Assembly: GCF_018446385.1 (NCBI RefSeq)
Contig: NC_056002.1
Span: forward strand, 9,992,894-10,056,893
Reading direction: 5' to 3'
DNA: 64,000 nt
From: Zingiber officinale
Taxonomy: Eukaryota > Streptophyta > Magnoliopsida > Zingiberales > Zingiberaceae
Below, piece by piece: positions 46,184-57,403 of this stretch (its first letter is position 1; each line of letters begins with the position of its first letter). The position numbers and the translations under genes are program-made. The notes below the pieces were generated by a model. It was not told the origin of the DNA, searched no databases, and saw only the letters and a program-made list of their open reading frames with translations.

Positions 46184-49100
46184 TCGACTTTGTACTGTAC
46201 CGGTAATTTTAGAAAATGACGAAATTATATAGGTAAGTTGAAAAAAATTGATGAAATCATGTATGTTATATCAATTTTACCCCTATTATTATTCCTAGTC
46301 GAATCGATTATTTTACCAATTGAATTATTTTTCTTCATCGATCGATTTCAATTAAAATCGATTGATCAACCGATTTTAGGACCCAGAGATCTCGAAATTA
46401 TATGAAACCAAGTTCTTAAAAAATTAATCATGAACAGTATTATTATTCTCAATATATTGGGTCAAATTGATATTTGAGGGTATGAGTATCATCACAAGAA
46501 CTAGACGAACACATAGAAACTAGTTTCATATAATTTTGAGATCTCTAGGTCCCGAAAATAGTTGATCAGTTAATTTTGATCGAAATCGACTGATGAAAAA
46601 TATATTCAATTGGTAAAAGAATCGATTAGACTAAGAACAATAACGGGATAAAATCAACATACATTATGTCACGCCCCGAGGGTAAGAGTGTCCAATCGAA
46701 AATCGGACAACACCTCCCCAGTAACAGTGACAATTGGAATCAATATACATCCATACTCAACATATAAACATATTCAACAACCCACACCCACGCACTTTAT
46801 AAGCAGCTCACACGACTGAAAGTAAACACAACCACGCAGTTTATAAGCAGGCCACATGGCTGAAAGTAAACACAGTGGAAATCACAAAAAAAATATACGA
46901 ATGTAAAACCAACTAAACAATTACCCAAAATACCTGCAATCACTAAACTAGACTCCAAAATCCACATCAACTAGTTACAACGCAAACTCGCGAGAGCACT
47001 ATACCACTCAAACAGAAATAAGACCGAAAAGAAAACTGTCCTCGAATGCATAGTGGGACTGGTAGCTAGGACTCTCCAAGCATCCTTGATTCATCTGCAT
47101 GCTACCTGGCGAAAGAAAAACTAGTTTGTGGGGTGGTGAGTGCTGTGACTCAGCGGGTAAAGGAAAGATAGTGCATAAACATAATATACAAATAGAGAGT
47201 GAGCCAAAGATATACAGTCTCATAAGGGAAATATCAGATACTAATATAAAACTGTAATATATGTTCATACCTGAAACCATATCCTAGGCTAGGTAATAGA
47301 AGATCAGGAGTAATACTGAGCGACTACTGAACTATTCATCACTACGAAGGTATCGGGTGAGGTAAAGGCATTCTATCAATAAGTAAACCGGAGCCGAACA
47401 ACATGCGATCAATACATATATAGCTCAACAAGTATAAATATATCACATGGCAAACGAACAACTGTAAACATAAGAAAGCAACAACAGCATAAGTAGGTAT
47501 AATAATAATTAAAGAGTATGCACTGATGGTCACTCCCGCCCATCCCTCTACATCACGACCCCTGTATGATCGAGAGACCGGGTCAGTGACAAACTGTACA
47601 ACACTCCAGCTACCACTCTCTTGAGTACTGGTTGAGTGGACAGTGGCATAGTAGCTAACTAGCTACATCTGCGATAGGGGTCCCTGCTGCCCGCAACTCC
47701 AACTTCCTCTACTCATGAGTGAGCGAGTGGGGGCACGATAGGATAAGCGGCATCTGCTCCAGCTACCACTCTCTCGAGTGGTCGAGCGTGCAATCCTGGT
47801 CAATGACTCTCTCGACCGCAAGGGAGAATTTATCGTTAACATGCATGCGATGATATGATGCGCAAAATACAACAACCATCATATACATATAAACAGGAAT
47901 CAGGTATGCTACATGAAGCCAGCATGCTGAATACAGTACATAAATAAACAACAATCAAACCATACAAGGTTGGTATCTAATATCTGCTACACATCATAGA
48001 TGACAATAAGAGACTGTATGGATATAGAAATGAATATCTCAAAGGTTTGAGTAGAAGTATCAAGCACAAGAAAAATACGAGTAGAGTCAAGATAAACACA
48101 AAAACTATCTGGATAAATAGTTCATGCACTAAAATCAATATACTAAAGAGACAAAGCAGGAAGTACCCGCCTTAAATGTAGATTGAGCTAAACAATCCCC
48201 CGCGTCGAAGTGCTCATCTTGAAACAACGTCTTGCAAATCATATACTGTACAATTTAGCTAATTTCATAATCAACAACTAGCTAAATTCAAATCTAATTT
48301 AATTAAGGAAAATCCCTAATTCAACTATGAATCTCGATTCGCCCAAATCCATTGGTTAAATTAGATTTAACCCAACCTTATCAACTCTTTAATTGATTCA
48401 TATAATAATCCATTTACTAATAAGTCAATTCAACATAAATCCAACATACTTAATTCATCCAATTGATTAATTTAAGTTTAATTATATCATCCAACAAAAT
48501 CCAATAATCCTCAATCAAAACCGAGTATGTCATCTTCCAATTCACATTCATATTAAGTAACCCATATATAACCAAACCTAGCACCATAATCAAATAACAA
48601 CCAAATCATCAACAAAATGCACACTAATCTCCAAACACACAAATGAATCAATTCTATCAGAGCAAATCAATAGCAGATTAGAAGTAGAAAAATCCAGAGG
48701 AGAGTCACTAAAGCACACCCACCCTAATATGCAGACAAAAATCAAACGCCTATGCTTCAGCCAAGAATTGTTCTGTGGAAACCAATCCCTAGCTGGCTAT
48801 TTCTTCTCCAACTCGGATCTCTAACGGCAGATGCAACAAAGAAGGTCAACGATCTTCTCAACGAGGTTCCGTCAGCACATGGTTTGGATGCCTCACCTTA
48901 GTCCTGATCGGAGAAAACCTTACATCGGAAACCAAGGAGACAGAATCCAAGAATCCATAATATTTCCACACAAATCATACCTAAATAATCACCGTGGTGC
49001 CCTAGATGTCGAATCGTCGACGATCGCACACAAGAAATGCCAGAGGAGGTGATAGCTCCTCCCCTCCCGACAATGGCGAAGCTATCAGAATCGATGACGC

Positions 49101-49657
49101 TGTGGCTCGGCATCCGTCGAGCGACACGGTGTCGGCAGTGTCCGCTGGCAGCATGGCATCAGGTGGTGTCGGCGGTGTTGGGCAGAGGAGGGGAAAGTGA
49201 CGGGGAAGAAGGTGGTATCACGCGATGGTGCGGCATCTCGGGTGCTCGCGTGAGGAAGCGCCGGCGACAGTGGTGCTGGAACTCGCGAGAGGGAGAGGGA
49301 AGAAGGCAGTCGATGATGGATTTGGGGAGAAAAGGGTTCAGCGAAGGGGGAGGAGGAGGTGTCGCGAGGTGAGGGCTCGGGGAAGAAAGGGGTCGACGGT
49401 GTGGGAGCTAGGGTATTCCAAACATGCTTTCTTACAACCCAATAATTGATCCCCTTAAAATATGTTATATGAGCTCCGAAAATTTTTAAGAAATTTCTAA
49501 AAAATTTTAAAAAATCTAATAAAATTATTTCTCAAGTAACTTTATTCTTTATTTAATATTTGAGTACTATATTTTACATATTATTTCATCATTTTTCAAC
49601 TTACCTACAGGATGTTATCATTTCCTAAAATTCTTACTCGGTTCAGTAAAAAGCCGA
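46184..49657. mobile_element. Foldback element with long inverted arms, split by a solo LTR
   Basis: The left arm (46184-46412) pairs with the right arm (46520-46661 continued at 49579-49657). Shared blocks include TTTCATATAATTT, GAGATCTCT, CAATTGGTAAAA and CAACTTACCTA on the opposite strand. The central loop is about 107 bp. Without the LTR the element is about 560 bp. Both arms contain many ATCGATT motifs. Ends and duplication could not be set exactly. Confidence 0.72.
46667..49578. mobile_element. Solo LTR of a Ty3 element in the foldback arm
   Basis: Starts TGTCACGCCCCGAGG, a Ty3-type LTR start, and ends ATTTTACA where the foldback arm resumes. The flanking 5-mers CATTA and TATTA match at four of five positions. 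About 2.9 kb. It contains text common in such LTRs (GACTCAGCGGGTAA near 47144). A GC-rich stretch at 48990-49400 gives overlapping open frames on one strand but no credible protein. Confidence 0.7.
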
Positions 49658-50404
49658 ATTCACATCATTAATCTATTTTTGCCTTGTGCAGCTTAATCAA
49701 GCCTCTTTTGAAGACAAAGTTACCCCTGAATACCAAAACATGTTTTCTAGCTGTCAGCGAGGACAGCCTCCTAAAAATTGGATGAACGAAAAAGTTTATA
49801 ATATAATACATAAATACCTGTAAATTATTATCTCAGTTTATAAATTAAATTTAGTAAGAATGAGACCCATGCAGTAATTTTTATATTAGATATTAAATTA
49901 ATAAAAATTAATATTATATTTGATGTTAATTAAAAGATTAAGAAAGATTTATTTTTTAATATCATCAATTAAATATATTTATAAAAAAAATTTTATTCAC
50001 GGCGTTATTAATCCTAATATATGAGACTAAACAAATATGATAAAACATAATTTTATATAAAAAAATACCTCTAATAGGTTAAATTTATTTTTTATGACCT
50101 TTTAATAACTGGAGCCGACTTTGGGTTTAAGTTAAAGATGCTAATTCAAAGTTGTTTGATTTACAAAACATATTATTTTAAAGTAAAAAATTCAAATAAA
50201 AAAATAAGTAGATAGTGAGCATAGGGATCAAAATAAATCGGGTTCAGGTCCGATTTTATATTTTTCATTTCTATACTTACCAAATATAGGATAACCGATG
50301 GATATACCTATACCTATTAAAGAATGAATACATGTTGAATTTATCTCTCTTTTTTTTTTCAAATCTGTAGTAAAGCTGCTAGTATATGTTTCCGATATGG
50401 CCTT
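49658..50404. other. AT-rich intergenic sequence
   Basis: No gene seen; ends at the start of the Tat-element LTR. Confidence 0.45.
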
Positions 50405-51002
50405 TGATCTTGTCTGAATGAAGGAAGCTGGAAAGTCGGAAATGGGATGACTGTTGAAGGGATGAAAACTTTGATCATGCAAATAAAACCTAAACCAGGG
50501 AAGGAGTTCCTGGCGTTGACCCTCTAACGCTCAAGTCAAAATCAGGAAGAAAGAATGAAGTAATCAAGAAAATAGAAAATCTTGCTTTCCTCATACCTGA
50601 CATCCCCTTTTATACCTTTAATTTTCCTGTGATCGTTCATCTACCCTTATTTAATGATATTAATTGCCAGAGGAAGACTTATTTATCTTGACTTCTGTGC
50701 ATTAATGATAAGTGTAGTGTTCTTCTTTGCCTTGGCTTCTTTGTATTTAATGATACATGACATGTTCCCTTTTGTTTTCTCGTCTCTTCCTGTATAGCGT
50801 CATTCCTTAAGCCGGACGGGCAGTCCGAGCGGCTCGTTTCACTACAGACCGGCTCATGATGCCCCGACCGACCGGGTGATGTTCGCTCGGCCACTCCTTT
50901 GCCGATCGGGATAACTGTGAGCCCGGCGTTGACCACCTTGGCTTTTCCTGACACCGTGTCAATTGACCCGTGACAGGTGGGCTCTCCCTTATCACCGCAT
51001 CA
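50405..51002 (-). repeat. 3' LTR of the Tat element
   Basis: 598 bp, aligned over its whole length with 62620-63211. The purine-rich GAGGGAGAGG lies beside it on the minus strand (51005-51020). A minus-strand TATAAAA lies at 50618-50624. Confidence 0.87.
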
Positions 51003-51097
51003 CAAGCCTCTCCCTCAAGTCTAGTCGAAGGAGGTTATAGGTTCGACTAACTAGACAACTGGTTCTTGGCTATTTTATACGTCCGATCATAATATAC

Positions 51098-52173
51098 TGT
51101 TGGATCGTGAAACGTCGATAGAGGGGGGGGGGTGAATATCGATTCGAAAAACAACGAGTATAAACGCAGCGGAATAAGAAAATTGAACACAGTGGATTTA
51201 CTTCGTTCGGAGCCTGTGACGACTCCTACTCGAAGGACCGTACTCCGTGAGTACTTTCGTTGGGCAATTCACTAGCAATTCGAAATATAGATTACAAGTT
51301 AAGTACAATATTGCTAATAAGGAAAAATTACTGACAATAAAAAGACTTAGAACAGAAAGGAAAAGCTTGTCGGAGATCGCAGCGCAACAGGAGCACAAGG
51401 AAGCAGATTCTTCGTTCTGAGAGTTGTGTCCTTGAAGCTTGCTCACCCCCTCCTTTTCTAGCCCTTTGGAGGGGTCTCCGGAGGTTATCAGATCCCAAAA
51501 ATTCGGATCAGATGAGGAGAGTTCGAATCTGGCTGATCCGAGTCGTCTCCAACTACTTGTTTGACACAGTCAACTTCCGAAGGTCATAACTTTTGACTCT
51601 GAACTCGGAATCAAGCTCTGTCAGTTGCTACGCGTGCAGAATTTGAAGCTCTACATTTGTATCTACAAAATAGAGTTATAAAAATATATGTATAGACATT
51701 TTATATAGATTTATGAGTTAGGTCTTGTCTTCCCGAGACCAGAACCTAGTCAGGGTCTCAATTTAAGGATCCAAAATGGACCTAAACTGGACCGACGCCT
51801 ACTGCCCCTTAACTGGGATGAGTCCTCACATTCACTCTCCTCCAGTGACTTACCTTTACTTACTTGCCAGACATTCGGTCAGCCCTTCGACCCGTCTGGA
51901 CTTTGTGTCAGCTATCCGGTCAGCCCGTCGACCTAGCTGGACTTCGTGCCAAGCGTCCGGTCAGCCCGTCGACCCGCTTGGACTTCGTGCCAGCTATCTG
52001 GTCAGCCCGTCGACCTAGCTAGACTTCTCGCCAAGCGTCCGGTCAGCCCGTCGACCTGTCTGGACTTCGCCTGCACACTCGGTCAGAGTGTTAGATCAAC
52101 AACAAACCTAACTTAACCTATTTTGTCATTCATCAAAACCTGAGTTAGACCGTTAGTGCTAACCGCACCAACA
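51098..52173 (-). mobile_element. Solo LTR (SIRE-like) with 41-bp hairpin repeats
   Basis: 1076 bp from TGTTGGATCGTG to GCACCAACA. Flanking 5-mers are TATAC and TATAT, four of five. Plus-strand start text (TAGAGGGGGGG, then GTGAATAT) parallels the gag-only element, so it is read on the minus strand. Five 41-bp units at 51867-52063 each form a hairpin. Confidence 0.78.
51867..52063. repeat. 41-bp tandem hairpin repeats with covarying stems
   Basis: Outer stems CCAGAC/GTCTGG, CAGCTA/TAGCTG, CCAAGCG/CGCTTGG, then CAGCTA/TAGCT and a last mismatched unit. Each has inner GGTC/GACC and a TCC or TCT bulge, then GGACTTCG. Confidence 0.85.
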
Positions 52174-52811
52174 TATATGGTCCCTCATTTTCTGATCGGC
52201 GCATCAACCAACGCCACTCGGTCTATCTGTCCATGGCCAACAAACGGTCGGAGGGTCTCTATGCCAAGCGGGACAATGAGCAGTGACACTTGGGAGAATC
52301 TTAAGACGCACTTCTTCGAGTGATCTTGGTCGTTATTAACGTCACCCATATCTCTCGAAGCCCGTGCAAATCCTTGACAATCATGGCCAAGCACACACCC
52401 ATACCTTTGTAATTAAGCACATTAAATGCTCCCGATGATCGAATGACACGTGTCTACTACTGCCACCATATGCCCAATGTGACAGGCGGATATTCATCAG
52501 TCCCGAGACGCGCGCCATTTCGAAATGAACGACTAGATCTACTTTTAGGTTTTCGCACCGCCGAATCGAATGGTTGATAGTAACCGACCGTGAGGTTCAA
52601 AAGCCGCGCGTGGGCCGTCGTCTTCAATTTGTGTTGCCTTCATCTGCGAGCATCTCGGAAAGACTGCACTTTGCTCCTTCACGATCTTCCTCCGGTGATC
52701 TCTGCAATCTTTCTAGTAAGCCATCATCCCCCTTCGATCGAAGCTGCTCGTTGCTCTTAGTGTCCCCTTTCCCAGTCGCATTTCATTGCTTCCCGTTGAT
52801 TTTTGGTTTCG

Positions 52812-53493
52812 ATGGCAAGCTCCTCACAACCTCATGCTTCTGTCTCTGGGCTCTGGTACACATCCCTTGAGTCCAGGTTAGACGGAGGCGATGTTGAGAG
52901 TTTGAGAGACGTTTTTGAAATTCCTTCTGATTACCAAATTGGCCTACCCTCAGCTTTCGACCGTCTGAATGAACCACCACCTAGTTTCGTAACCTTTTTT
53001 AGGGACCAATTTACCACTAGTCTGTGGTTTCTGATCCACCCTTTTTTCTCAGCTGTTTGCAAATATTTTCGTATCTTTTTACATTAATTAGTGTCAAACT
53101 CCTTTCGGATGTTGTATGAGGTCATCTTCCTATTATGCCTGCATGACATTCCCCTTACTCCTCGGCTCTTCTATTATTTCTACTATCCCAAGTTGTCCGA
53201 GCCAAGGACTTTTCTTTTCCAAGCCTGAGTGGGCCATGTTTTCTTTGATAAGATGTCGTCCTCCAATAAACATTGGAAGAACTACTATTTTTTTGTTCGC
53301 TTTCTCGAGTGGTCTGACTTCCCGACCAGATGGTAATTAGAGGCTCTGAATCCTCCAGAGCTCAAGAAATACAAGAGTCGCTCGGACTACCTTCACGCAA
53401 CTTCTTGCTTGGTTGGTCAGAAGTATCATATACAAAAGTTGCTACTGGAGAGTGTTCGGCCCGAGCCTGATCCACACAAGACTTCCGTGTAGC
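52812..53493 (+). pseudogene. Antisense coding region of the Tat element, first part
   Basis: Opposite to gag-pol. Starts MASSSQPHASVSGLWYTSLE at the ATG at 52812, continues DVESLRDVFEIPSDYQIGLP and FVTFFRDQFTTSLWFLIHPF, then after a stop at 53084 in another frame RMLYEVIFLLCLHDIPLTPR and the YYFYYPKLSEP stretch. Such transposase-like plant-mobile-type protein segments are known from antisense frames between pol and 3' LTR in Tat relatives. Function is unproven. It has several stops, and the solo LTR at 53499 cuts it. Confidence 0.65.
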
Positions 53494-53608
53494 CTAGGTG
53501 TTGGCGCGGGAAGCATCCAACAGCCGAACCTGTATTTTGATTATGTTAAAGGGTTCAAAGTTAGGTTGTTTTGTTATCTAACGTGTTTGAATGAGCTTGC
53601 AGGAAAGT

Positions 53609-53789
53609 CCTAAGTGTACTTAGGAAAAAGTCCTAGCTGCGGTTAAGCAAATGGAAAATCCTAGGGGGAGGTAACCCTAGGTCCTAGGGGGTGGTAACCC
53701 TAGGCGGGAAGTCTTGGCGGGTCGAGGACTTGGGCAAAAGTCCTAGAGTCGAAGACTCTAGGTGGAAAGTCCTGGTGTCACGAACCAGG
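53609..53789. repeat. Hairpins separated by AAGTCC in a solo LTR
   Basis: CCTAAG/CTTAGG (53609-53624), two CCTAGGG/CCCTAGG units near 53660-53704, CCTAGAGTC/GACTCTAGG with a GAA loop (53742-53762) and CCTGGT/ACCAGG (53771-53789). The spacer GGAAAGTCC is the complement of the GGACTTTCC found at 36107-36685. Confidence 0.82.
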
Positions 53790-54205
53790 TGAAAGACTGG
53801 GTGGGTTGTGGAGCGGACATCCAGTAGAAAGTCCTAGAGCCTCGGACTTTGAACAAAAGTCCAGTTGGTCTAGAGAATCAACTGGCAACAGGTAAACTCT
53901 CCTGAGTGGAGTAGGTGAGGATGCATTTCCCGGTGAGGGAACAATAGACGTCGGTTCAACCAAGAGTTTCCGGTCAAAAATCTGAAGTCAGAATCGGACA
54001 GTCTGATGATTGTCAAATACTCTATTTAACATGTTCATATTGTGCTAATTTTGTTTTGTAGGGTATAGTTGGTTTGTTGAACTAACGTATCTTGCAGGAA
54101 GCAAATTGAATAACTTTACCTCGGATGAGCAGTACCCGAGTCACCCTCTATGGAGCTTGGAGGCGTCTTGGGTTGTATGCAGAGACTGCCTCGTAGCTTG
54201 GCGCA

Positions 54206-54320
54206 AGGGCGCCCTCATGGAGCTTGAGGGCGCCCTGGACATTGGCGCAAGGGCACCCTCATGGAGCTTAAGGGCGCCCTGGACCTTGTGCGAGGGCGCC
54301 CTCATGGAGGTTGAAGGCGC
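54206..54320. repeat. AGGGCGCCCT palindromes upstream of a TATA box
   Basis: Perfect copies at 54206, 54227, 54271 and 54293 plus degenerate copies at 54250 and 54314. The TATA box follows at 54422. Confidence 0.85.
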
Positions 54321-54827
54321 CCTTAGGTGGATAGGCTATGACCGGGTCGGAGCTCATCCTCGCTGCGGATTCGACGTGGATGAGGGTGCCCTCCATGCTG
54401 TTGAGGGCACCCTCCACAGGCTATAAAAAGCAGTCTCGAGCAGCAACCTTAGACAACAACGAAATCGTAATCTATCTTCTCCGTGCTGCTCAAAAGATGA
54501 TCCAGAAAAGCTATAGCAAGATCCCGATGACCAGGAGTTTCAAACTTATTATTTTCTGTTGTCTGTATACACTTTATTACTGCTTTAATTGTACTTCAAA
54601 CTGTAATATTCACATGCTTATAGTGATTGCCCAAAGTAAATGTTCAACGAGCGTAGACCTTGGAGTAGGAGTCACCCCAGACTCCGAACCAAGTAAATCT
54701 TGGAGTTCGTGTGTTTGTTTGTTTATTATTTCCGCTGTATTTTACTTTGAGTTTTCCGAAACAAAAGTGAAAGCCACGAGTGCTATTCACTCCCCACCCC
54801 CTCTAGCACTTTCGATCCAACACTAGG

Positions 54828-56470
54828 TACACCCTTTCTTGGCCTAACTTTTGAATCTGATTGATTTCTTCCTTTCTTGTGCAATTGAAGTCATGTTGCG
54901 TGCACGTCTGACCGGCAAAGCCAAGATTGCTGATGCTGAGATCAATGCGGCAGCCGTGACTGAATTGGAGAGCCACGGCTTGCGGCTGATCGGCTCACAA
55001 GAAGACCCGCTCAGAGAGAGAGAGAGGGAGCGCCAGCACTGCCTAGAGAAGGGATAGAAAGCAGAACGCACATCTGTGGAGCGGTTGGTGCCTCGAATCC
55101 TCCCCATATACGGCTGTTTGAGATTCCTGTCGAGGGAGCGTCGGACTCAACTTCTTCAGGGGAACCCCTGATAAGCCGCAAGAGATGTCGGGCGGAGGCC
55201 ACATCACGATTTGCCTCCTCCTTGTTGTGGACACCCACCAGCACTAGGCCGCGCCTTCCTTCCGCTGAGCGGGTTGAAACCTCCACGCCAGCTCCTGCCA
55301 CAGCGACTATTCTCCTTACGGCATCCGATCGGATACCGTCCCTATCCGATCTACCCCAGGGAACCATTTGCGCTCCGCTAGATGCCTTCATGCCATCACC
55401 TAAGATTCAAAAGTCAGGCATCCGACCGACATCAACATCTCGACCATCTGGAAGGGCGACTTTGTCCCAATCAACTTCGAGCGGCCGACGTCACATTACG
55501 GTAACCCTCCATCTTCTAACTGAGGAATGACGTGAGTCAGACGATGCTGAATCTTGAGCCCCCGAGCATCAGATAATCATACAGGGGCTATTCGTACAGA
55601 TATGGGATGACGCTCGAACCCGTGCAACGATCATGCCTCCGGGGGCGCTCGCGGACAGTTATACCCAAATGTCTACTGGGGTAACTTTTTTGCATGTTCT
55701 TAATTTATCTCCGATCGACTCTTATATGTTTTTAGTTCCTCATAGTATTAGGTGGAGAGTCAAGCCATGTGCCAAAGGCTTACTTTTTTGGAGCAGGAGG
55801 TTAAACAGTTGAAGGCGTTGAGTGGACAATCGTTTGCTTCTCAGAAGCGGCTGGAGCAGATGAACACTGAGATGACTCAGCTAAGAATTGATTTGGCTAA
55901 GAGTGTCGAGCTGCTGGAGGCGGAGAAAGGAAAAAACGCTGAGCAAGCCACCCAAATAGCTCGGCTTAATAAACAGGCCAACACCTTTGAAGCCAAAATC
56001 CATTCGGCCAACACCAAGAAACTTCAGGCTATTGAAGATCTGGAGATAAAAAAATAAAGAGTTTAGGGTGTTGGCTCAAAACATGAAGGATGTTGAGGCC
56101 GCGCTGAAGGCAGAGCGAGATGGACGATCGACCGAGCAGACTGCAGCAAAGGCCCAACTCGCCACAAAGGATGAAGAGCTGACCAAGTTGAAGGAAGAGT
56201 TGGACGCCTCCCGAGCAGCCCTGGAGACTTATCAAGGAGCTGAGTCGAGTAGGTTTGACCTTATGAAGTAAGCCTATATCCGCTCAGATGCCTTTAATGA
56301 CAAAGTCACCGATCGGGCTCTTTATCTATTCAACCTAGCGATTAAAGGGACATTCGGGCAACTCAGGGAAGATGGCTACCTCCCCCGCCGCTCTATCAAG
56401 CCAGGTCATCAGTCAGGATAAGTTGACTGCATCGCTGCCTGATGATGTATTAGATTATCTGGAGTGAGCT
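54828..56470 (+). pseudogene. Antisense coding region of the Tat element, second part (coiled coil)
   Basis: After the solo LTR: LRARLTGKAKIADAEINAAA near 54893, then proline/threonine-rich text. From about 55752 comes a long coiled coil rich in E, K, Q, L (FLEQEVKQLKALSGQ, QMNTEMTQLRIDLAKSVELL), a stop at 56055, a further coiled coil from 56068 (EELTKLKEELDASRAAL) and after another stop DKVTDRALYLFNLAIKGTF. The parts belong to one ancestral protein of several hundred residues on the strand opposite to pol. Several stops make this copy inactive. Confidence 0.65.
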
Positions 56471-56662
56471 AGTTGAGAGTTAGTTTTGTAAAATTTTGAA
56501 ATTTCAATGAATGTTTGTCCGTCTCGCGAGCCTTATCTTCTTGTATTTTAAATTTTCAACTCGATATTCAAGCGTCGTGTACTTCCGATCGGCAAAGGTT
56601 TATCTACTTAGCCGATCGATCTGATTTGTTCTCATGGTTGCTTGACCATTTTAGCGTAGACG

Positions 56663-57240
56663 AGGGTTTAAGGTCGCCGCTCGACCGTTGATGAAAACTA
56701 GGGTTTAAGGTCGTTGCTCAATCGCTGATGTAGACAGGGGTTTAAGGTAGCCGCTCGACCGTCGGTGAAGACTAGGATTTAAGGTCGTCGCTTGATCGCT
56801 AATAATGACAGGGGTTTAAGGTCGCCGCTCGACCGTCGGTAAAAATTAGGGTTTAAAGGCGCCACTTGACCGCTGATGACGACAAGGTTTAAGGTCGTCG
56901 CTCGACCGCTAATGTAGATAGGGGTTTAAGGTCACCGCTCGACCGTCAGTGAAGACTAGGGTATAAGGTCGTCGCTCGACTGCTGATGACAACAGGGGTT
57001 TAAGGTCGCCGCTCGACCGTCGGTGAAGACTAGGGTTTAAGGTCACCACTAGACCACTGACGTAGACAGGGGTTTAAGGTCACCGCTCGACCGTTGGTGA
57101 AGACTAGGGTTTAAGGTCGTCGCTTGACCGTTGATGACAACAGGGGTTTAAGGTCGTCGTTCGACTGTCGGTGAAGAATAGGATTTAAGGTCGCCGCTCA
57201 ACTGCTGACGTAGACAGAGGTTTACAGTCGTCGCTCAACT
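56663..57240. repeat. 37-bp tandem array, 16 units, alternating two types
   Basis: Unit begins GTTTAAGGTCGCCGCTCGAC. Alternate units end GAAGACTAGG and GTAGACAGGG, a 74-bp higher-order pattern. Similar arrays in the 3' region of Tat elements are known and can seed satellites. Confidence 0.9.
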
Positions 57241-57403
57241 TTTAACTTGGCCTGATTGACCCAAGAGTCTAGAGAACTTTGGTTTTTATTCATGTTGGCC
57301 CTGCATTCAGAAAGCATATACACATGTACATTTATATTTGCTCACGCACCTCTCACCCGGGCCTGTAGGATTGAAGATGATTCGCGCTCTACGGTTGCTT
57401 GAG

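Larger units (their letters stand above)
53499..54822 (+). mobile_element. Solo LTR (SIRE-like) with hairpin and palindrome arrays
   Basis: 1324 bp from TGTTGGCGCGGG to GATCCAACA with the perfect 5-bp duplication CTAGG at 53494-53498 and 54823-54827. In order: hairpins with AAGTCC spacers (53609-53789), AGGGCGCCCT palindromes (54206-54320), TATAAAAA (54422-54429), and a CACTCCCCACCCCCTC stretch near the end. Confidence 0.88.

Noticed and set aside
49006-49449. Overlapping plus-strand frames in the GC-rich part of the 46667 solo LTR
   Set aside because: Three frames open at once with no motif, inside an LTR; a base-composition effect.
55011-55391. Minus-strand frame opposite the antisense coding region
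   Set aside because: Does not match gag-pol motifs and has skewed composition; the plus-strand frame is the better one.
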